This document shows, piece by piece, positions 61,067-64,000 of a stretch of DNA of 64,000 bases. Positions within the stretch are counted from its first letter, which is position 1; every line of letters starts with the position of its first letter. The translations under genes were made by a program, and so were the position numbers. Source of the DNA: Onishia taeanensis (GTDB lineage Bacteria > Pseudomonadota > Gammaproteobacteria > Pseudomonadales > Halomonadaceae); NCBI RefSeq assembly GCF_003268885.1, contig NZ_QLSX01000001.1, positions 469,841 through 533,840 on the forward strand, written 5' to 3'. Under the pieces are notes generated by a model, which worked only from the letters and a program-made list of their open reading frames with translations, made no database searches and was not told where the DNA came from.

Positions 61067-62233
61067 TTACCAGCGACGTTCGAATTTCTTGCGCAACACC
61101 ACGGCCGTTGCGTTGAGAGCGATCAAGATGGTCAACAGCACCAGAATGCCGCCGGCGGTCTTCTCGGTGAAAGCACGATCCGGCTCACCGGCCCAGGTAA
61201 AGATCTGTGCGGGCATCACCGTGGCGGCATCGGTAAAGGTCGCCGTGACATCGGGGATGAAGGCCACCATGCCGACGATGATCAGCGGCGCCGTCTCGCC
61301 CATGGCCTGAGCCAGACCGATGATCGAGCCGGTCATGATGCCCGGCATGCTGACGGGCAGCACATGGTCACGCACCACCTGCCAGCGCGAGCAGCCCACC
61401 CCGAAGGCAGCGTGGCGAATGGTATCCGGCACGCTGCGCAGCGCCGTGCGGGTAGCGATGATGATGACCGGCAACGTCATCAGCGCCAGCGTCAGACCGC
61501 CCACCAGCGGCGAGGAACGCGGCACACCGAAGAAGTTGATAAAAATCGCCAGACCCAGCAGACCAAACAGAATCGAGGGGATCGCCGCCAGGTTGTTGAT
61601 ATTGATTTCGATCATCTGGGTGAAGCGATTGTCAGGGGCAAACTCCTCAAGATAGACCGCCGTCATCACGCCGATCGGGAAGGCCACCGCAATAGTCACC
61701 AGCAACGTCATCACCGTGCCCATCGCGGCGGAGGCGATACCGGCGAGCTCTGGCATCTTGGAATCGCCGCGGGTGAAGAAGTTCGTGTTGAACTTGAGCT
61801 CGGCACGCCCCTCGGCGGCGAGCTCATCAACCACCGATTCCTCGCTGGCGCTCAGGTTGGTGTGATGGCCCTTCAGGTACTGATCGACCTGGCCGTCGGC
61901 CAGCACCCATTCCATGCGGGTGGTGCCGAGCAGGTCGGGGTTGTCTTCCATGCGCCCCGGAATCAGTCGCAGATAACCGCGGCTGACCAACGGGCGCACA
62001 TCTTCCTCAACCGCTGCCAGAGGAATGTCCTGAGCCATCTCGTTGTAGTCGACCTGCACCTGAACCTGGGCCTGCTGAAACGCCGGCAGCCCCTTGATCA
62101 GCATGTCGGTAAAGAAGAACACCAGGAATAGCCCGGCCAGGCCCAGGGCGCCCATCGAAACCCACTTCAGGCGAGCAGACTTGCGATGGCGGCCCTTGAG
62201 CTGGGCGCTGATATCGTCGAAGGATTGTCTCAT
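61067..62233 (-). CDS. pstA: Phosphate ABC transporter permease PstA (long form)
   Basis: The 388-residue permease is longer than E. coli PstA (296) because a roughly 120-residue periplasmic insert (about 50-160, DUF3333-like) follows the first TM. The core is intact: [39 protein letters not shown] and the EAA-type loop [24 protein letters not shown]. It lies 31 bp before pstB and 21 bp after pstC. Confidence 0.94.
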   Translation of the reverse strand: MRQSFDDISAQLKGRHRKSARLKWVSMGALGLAGLFLVFFFTDMLIKGLPAFQQAQVQVQVDYNEMAQDIPLAAVEEDVRPLVSRGYLRLIPGRMEDNPDLLGTTRMEWVLADGQVDQYLKGHHTNLSASEESVVDELAAEGRAELKFNTNFFTRGDSKMPELAGIASAAMGTVMTLLVTIAVAFPIGVMTAVYLEEFAPDNRFTQMIEININNLAAIPSILFGLLGLAIFINFFGVPRSSPLVGGLTLALMTLPVIIIATRTALRSVPDTIRHAAFGVGCSRWQVVRDHVLPVSMPGIMTGSIIGLAQAMGETAPLIIVGMVAFIPDVTATFTDAATVMPAQIFTWAGEPDRAFTEKTAGGILVLLTILIALNATAVVLRKKFERRW

Positions 62234-62254
62234 TGTCCGATTGGCCTCAATCGA

Positions 62255-63511
62255 TCACAGGTTATTGGAGCGATACTTTTCGCGGAAACGACGGATCATG
62301 ATCACCGAGACCATGTTCAACGTCAGGGTCACCACGAACAGCACCAGGCCCAGGGCGAAGGCAGATAGTGTCTCGGCGCTGGCGAACTCCTGATCACCGG
62401 TCAACGCCGCGACGATGCGCACCGTTACCGTGGTCATGTCTTCCAGCGGATTGGCGGTCAGGTTGGGGCGCATGCCGGCCGCCATCACCACGATCATGGT
62501 CTCGCCCATGGCACGCGATATGGCCAGTAACGAGGCTGAGATGATGCCTGGCAAGGCGGCAGGCACCACCACGTCCTTGATGGTCTCGGCGCGCGTCATG
62601 CCAAGCGCTAACGAGCCCTGGCGCATGCTGTCCGGGACCGCATTAATGACGTCATCGGAAAGTGATGAGATGAAGGGAATAATCATGATGCCCATCACGA
62701 TACCCGGCGCCAGGGCGTTGCTGAAGGAAGCCTCCAGACCCACCATGCCGGCGACGCTGACCACCAGCGGCGCCACGGTAATCGCAGCGAAGAAGCCATA
62801 GACAACCGTAGGGATACCCGCCAGCACTTCCAGCATCGGCTTGGCGACGGTGCGCACCTTGGTCGGCGCAAACTCGGACATGTAGATCGCCGACATGAGG
62901 CCTACCGGAATAGCCACCAGCATGGCGACCAGGGTGATCATGAAGGTGCCGGCGAACAGCGGCACCGAGCCGAACTGAGCGGCCGTGGCTCCCTCTTCGG
63001 CGCGGCCCGCAGCGGCCAGGAAGCTTGCACCGGGGTTCCATGTAGTACCGGTGATGAAATCCCAGAAGCTCTGCATCTGGAAGAAACGAATCGCTTCGGA
63101 AATGATCGAGATCAGAATCCCGAAGGTCGTGAAGATCGAAATCATCGCCGCACCGGCCAGAATAAAGCGAATGGTTCGCTCTATGGCCTTGCGCGCATGA
63201 AAATCAGGGCGTACCTGCGTCATTGCCACCATCATGCCGCCGGCGGCGACTACCAGGCTGGCGGCCAGCAGGTAGGGCGTGGGGATATTTGCCCCCATCA
63301 ACAGCAAGGCGAAGGCGCCAATGGCCCCCACGGCCACCGCAGGCCCGGCAGTGGCGAGGGCCGCAAACCAGGCATATTGGTCGGGCTGTGCATACATCGC
63401 GGTACCACTGGCACGCACCTTGGCGGCCTTGGCACGGCCCATGAAGAAGGCTATCAGCCCCAACACCAGCAAGGCGCCGCTGAATAGCAGGATCAGTTGG
63501 TTAGTCTGCAT
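62255..63511 (-). CDS. pstC: Phosphate ABC transporter permease PstC (long form)
   Basis: The 418-residue permease has three extra N-terminal TM segments (about residues 5-100) before the PstC core. The core has FGSVPLFAGTFMITLVAMLVAIPVGLMSAIYMSEFAP, GIPTVVYGFFAA and the EAA-type loop SMRQGSLALGMTRAETIKDVVVP. The length is usual for Halomonas/Pseudomonas-type long PstC. It follows pstS with a 9-bp-stem hairpin in the spacer. Confidence 0.94.
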   Translation of the reverse strand: MQTNQLILLFSGALLVLGLIAFFMGRAKAAKVRASGTAMYAQPDQYAWFAALATAGPAVAVGAIGAFALLLMGANIPTPYLLAASLVVAAGGMMVAMTQVRPDFHARKAIERTIRFILAGAAMISIFTTFGILISIISEAIRFFQMQSFWDFITGTTWNPGASFLAAAGRAEEGATAAQFGSVPLFAGTFMITLVAMLVAIPVGLMSAIYMSEFAPTKVRTVAKPMLEVLAGIPTVVYGFFAAITVAPLVVSVAGMVGLEASFSNALAPGIVMGIMIIPFISSLSDDVINAVPDSMRQGSLALGMTRAETIKDVVVPAALPGIISASLLAISRAMGETMIVVMAAGMRPNLTANPLEDMTTVTVRIVAALTGDQEFASAETLSAFALGLVLFVVTLTLNMVSVIMIRRFREKYRSNNL

Positions 63512-63566
63512 GGGAAGCTCTCAGTCAACGGGGCTCGGCAAAATCAGCTTGCCGGAACGTACAGAA

Positions 63567-63589
63567 GCCGGCAGCTCATCGCTGCCGGC
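63567..63589 (-). other. Hairpin in the pstS-pstC spacer
   Basis: GCCGGCAGC (63567-63575) and GCTGCCGGC (63581-63589) form a 9-bp stem with a 5-nt loop and no U-tract. As after ugpB, such an element would keep the binding-protein message more abundant than the permease message. Confidence 0.6.
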
Positions 63590-63617
63590 CGATTCAACCA
63601 TCAGGTGACGTTGCCGT

Positions 63618-64000
63618 TCACTTGATGTCAGACAGTTCCAGTGTCTTGTGGTTGGCCACTTGCTCGCGACGCTCGGCGCGCAGCTCCTCCGGAGCCGGGA
63701 TCAGGCCGATGCCCTTGAGGTAGCCGATGTCACCGATCATCTTCTCGCTCATGAACAGGTTGGCATAGTCATTCATGGCCGGCACGTTGTCGGCGTGCTG
63801 GTTCTTCACGTAGAAGAACAGCGAACGAGACACCGGGTATTCGCCGCTGCCGATCGCTTCAGGCGTCGGCGCCACGCCGTCGATGTTGGAGCCGATCAGG
63901 GTGTCGCCGTTCTCTTCCAGGAAGGAGTAGCCGAAGATACCGAAAGCATCGGTGTTCTCGGCGAGACGCTTAACGATCAGGTTATCGTTTTCACCAGCAT
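63618..64000 (-). CDS. pstS: Phosphate-binding protein PstS (C-terminal part, cut by window end)
   Basis: The last 126 or so codons of a phosphate ABC transporter substrate-binding protein are present; the rest is beyond 64000. Visible residues run from NDNLIVKRLAENTDAFGIFG through VAPTPEAIGSGEYPVSRSLF to VANHKTLELSDIK. SGEYPVSRSLFFYVK is the conserved PstS C-terminal signature. The promoter, and any PHO box, lies outside the window. Confidence 0.92.
   Translation of the reverse strand, partial: AGENDNLIVKRLAENTDAFGIFGYSFLEENGDTLIGSNIDGVAPTPEAIGSGEYPVSRSLFFYVKNQHADNVPAMNDYANLFMSEKMIGDIGYLKGIGLIPAPEELRAERREQVANHKTLELSDIK

Overview
The window is a GC-rich chromosomal segment that looks like a moderately halophilic gammaproteobacterium of the Halomonas type. 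This is judged from protein-family flavour: choline-to-betaine osmoprotection genes, an 814-816 residue FadE, a PstA with a long periplasmic insert, and curli and B12-salvage genes. No marker gene for taxonomy is present, so genus is an inference. Only 46.4-50.2 kb departs from the high-GC base composition.

Layout. 0-0.4 kb: tRNA-Asn and tRNA-Met(CAT), both on minus. 0.4-5.6 kb: choX divergent from betIBA, with a palindromic BetI-type operator between them (choline import and oxidation to glycine betaine). 6.0-9.1 kb: a curli amyloid operon csgA-csgC/H-csgB-csgF-csgG without csgD or csgE. 9.4-11.8 kb: fadE. 11.9-19.1 kb: a ugpBAECQ operon behind a clear PHO box, with a DeoR regulator and a HAD hydrolase. 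19-25.5 kb: SLC13-type permease, quinone oxidoreductase, an unknown gene, a second glycerophosphodiesterase and an orphan MotA/MotB-like pair. 25.6-40.6 kb: cobalamin genes on minus in three blocks: cobO-bluB-cobQ; btuB-btuF-btuC-btuD behind a cobalamin riboswitch; and cobT-cbiZ-cbiB-cobD-cobU-cobS-cobC-cobU-like. They cover uptake, adenosylation, cobinamide salvage, lower-ligand synthesis and nucleotide-loop assembly. 40.8-46.2 kb: Tat-exported sulfite dehydrogenase plus cytochrome c, small genes, a D-amino-acid dehydrogenase-like flavoprotein, a second cobO and a GFA-family protein.

46.4-50.2 kb is an AT-rich block with every gene on minus, punctuated by three attC-like imperfect palindromes (and possibly a fourth) whose outer boxes hold or adjoin the gene stop codons. 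I read it as integron gene cassettes without an integrase in the window (CALIN-like). Its cargo is a PIN-nuclease/coiled-coil protein paired with a two-TM protein (possible defence module), a frameshifted YaaC-like gene and an unknown gene.

50.4-60.0 kb: DUF523, an unusual HTH-GST fusion, a SleB-like hydrolase, and an acyl-CoA catabolism cluster (acyl-CoA dehydrogenase, SDR, acyl-CoA synthetase, TetR, thiolase) sharing candidate palindromic operators. 60.2-64.0 kb: pstB-pstA-pstC-pstS, pstS cut by the window edge, with no phoU next to pstB. With the PHO-boxed ugp operon and two GDPDs, phosphate scavenging is a recurring theme. A second recurring theme is short imperfect tandem duplications (8-21 bp) in gene linkers, gene ends and 3' flanks. 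Most coding ones are multiples of 3.
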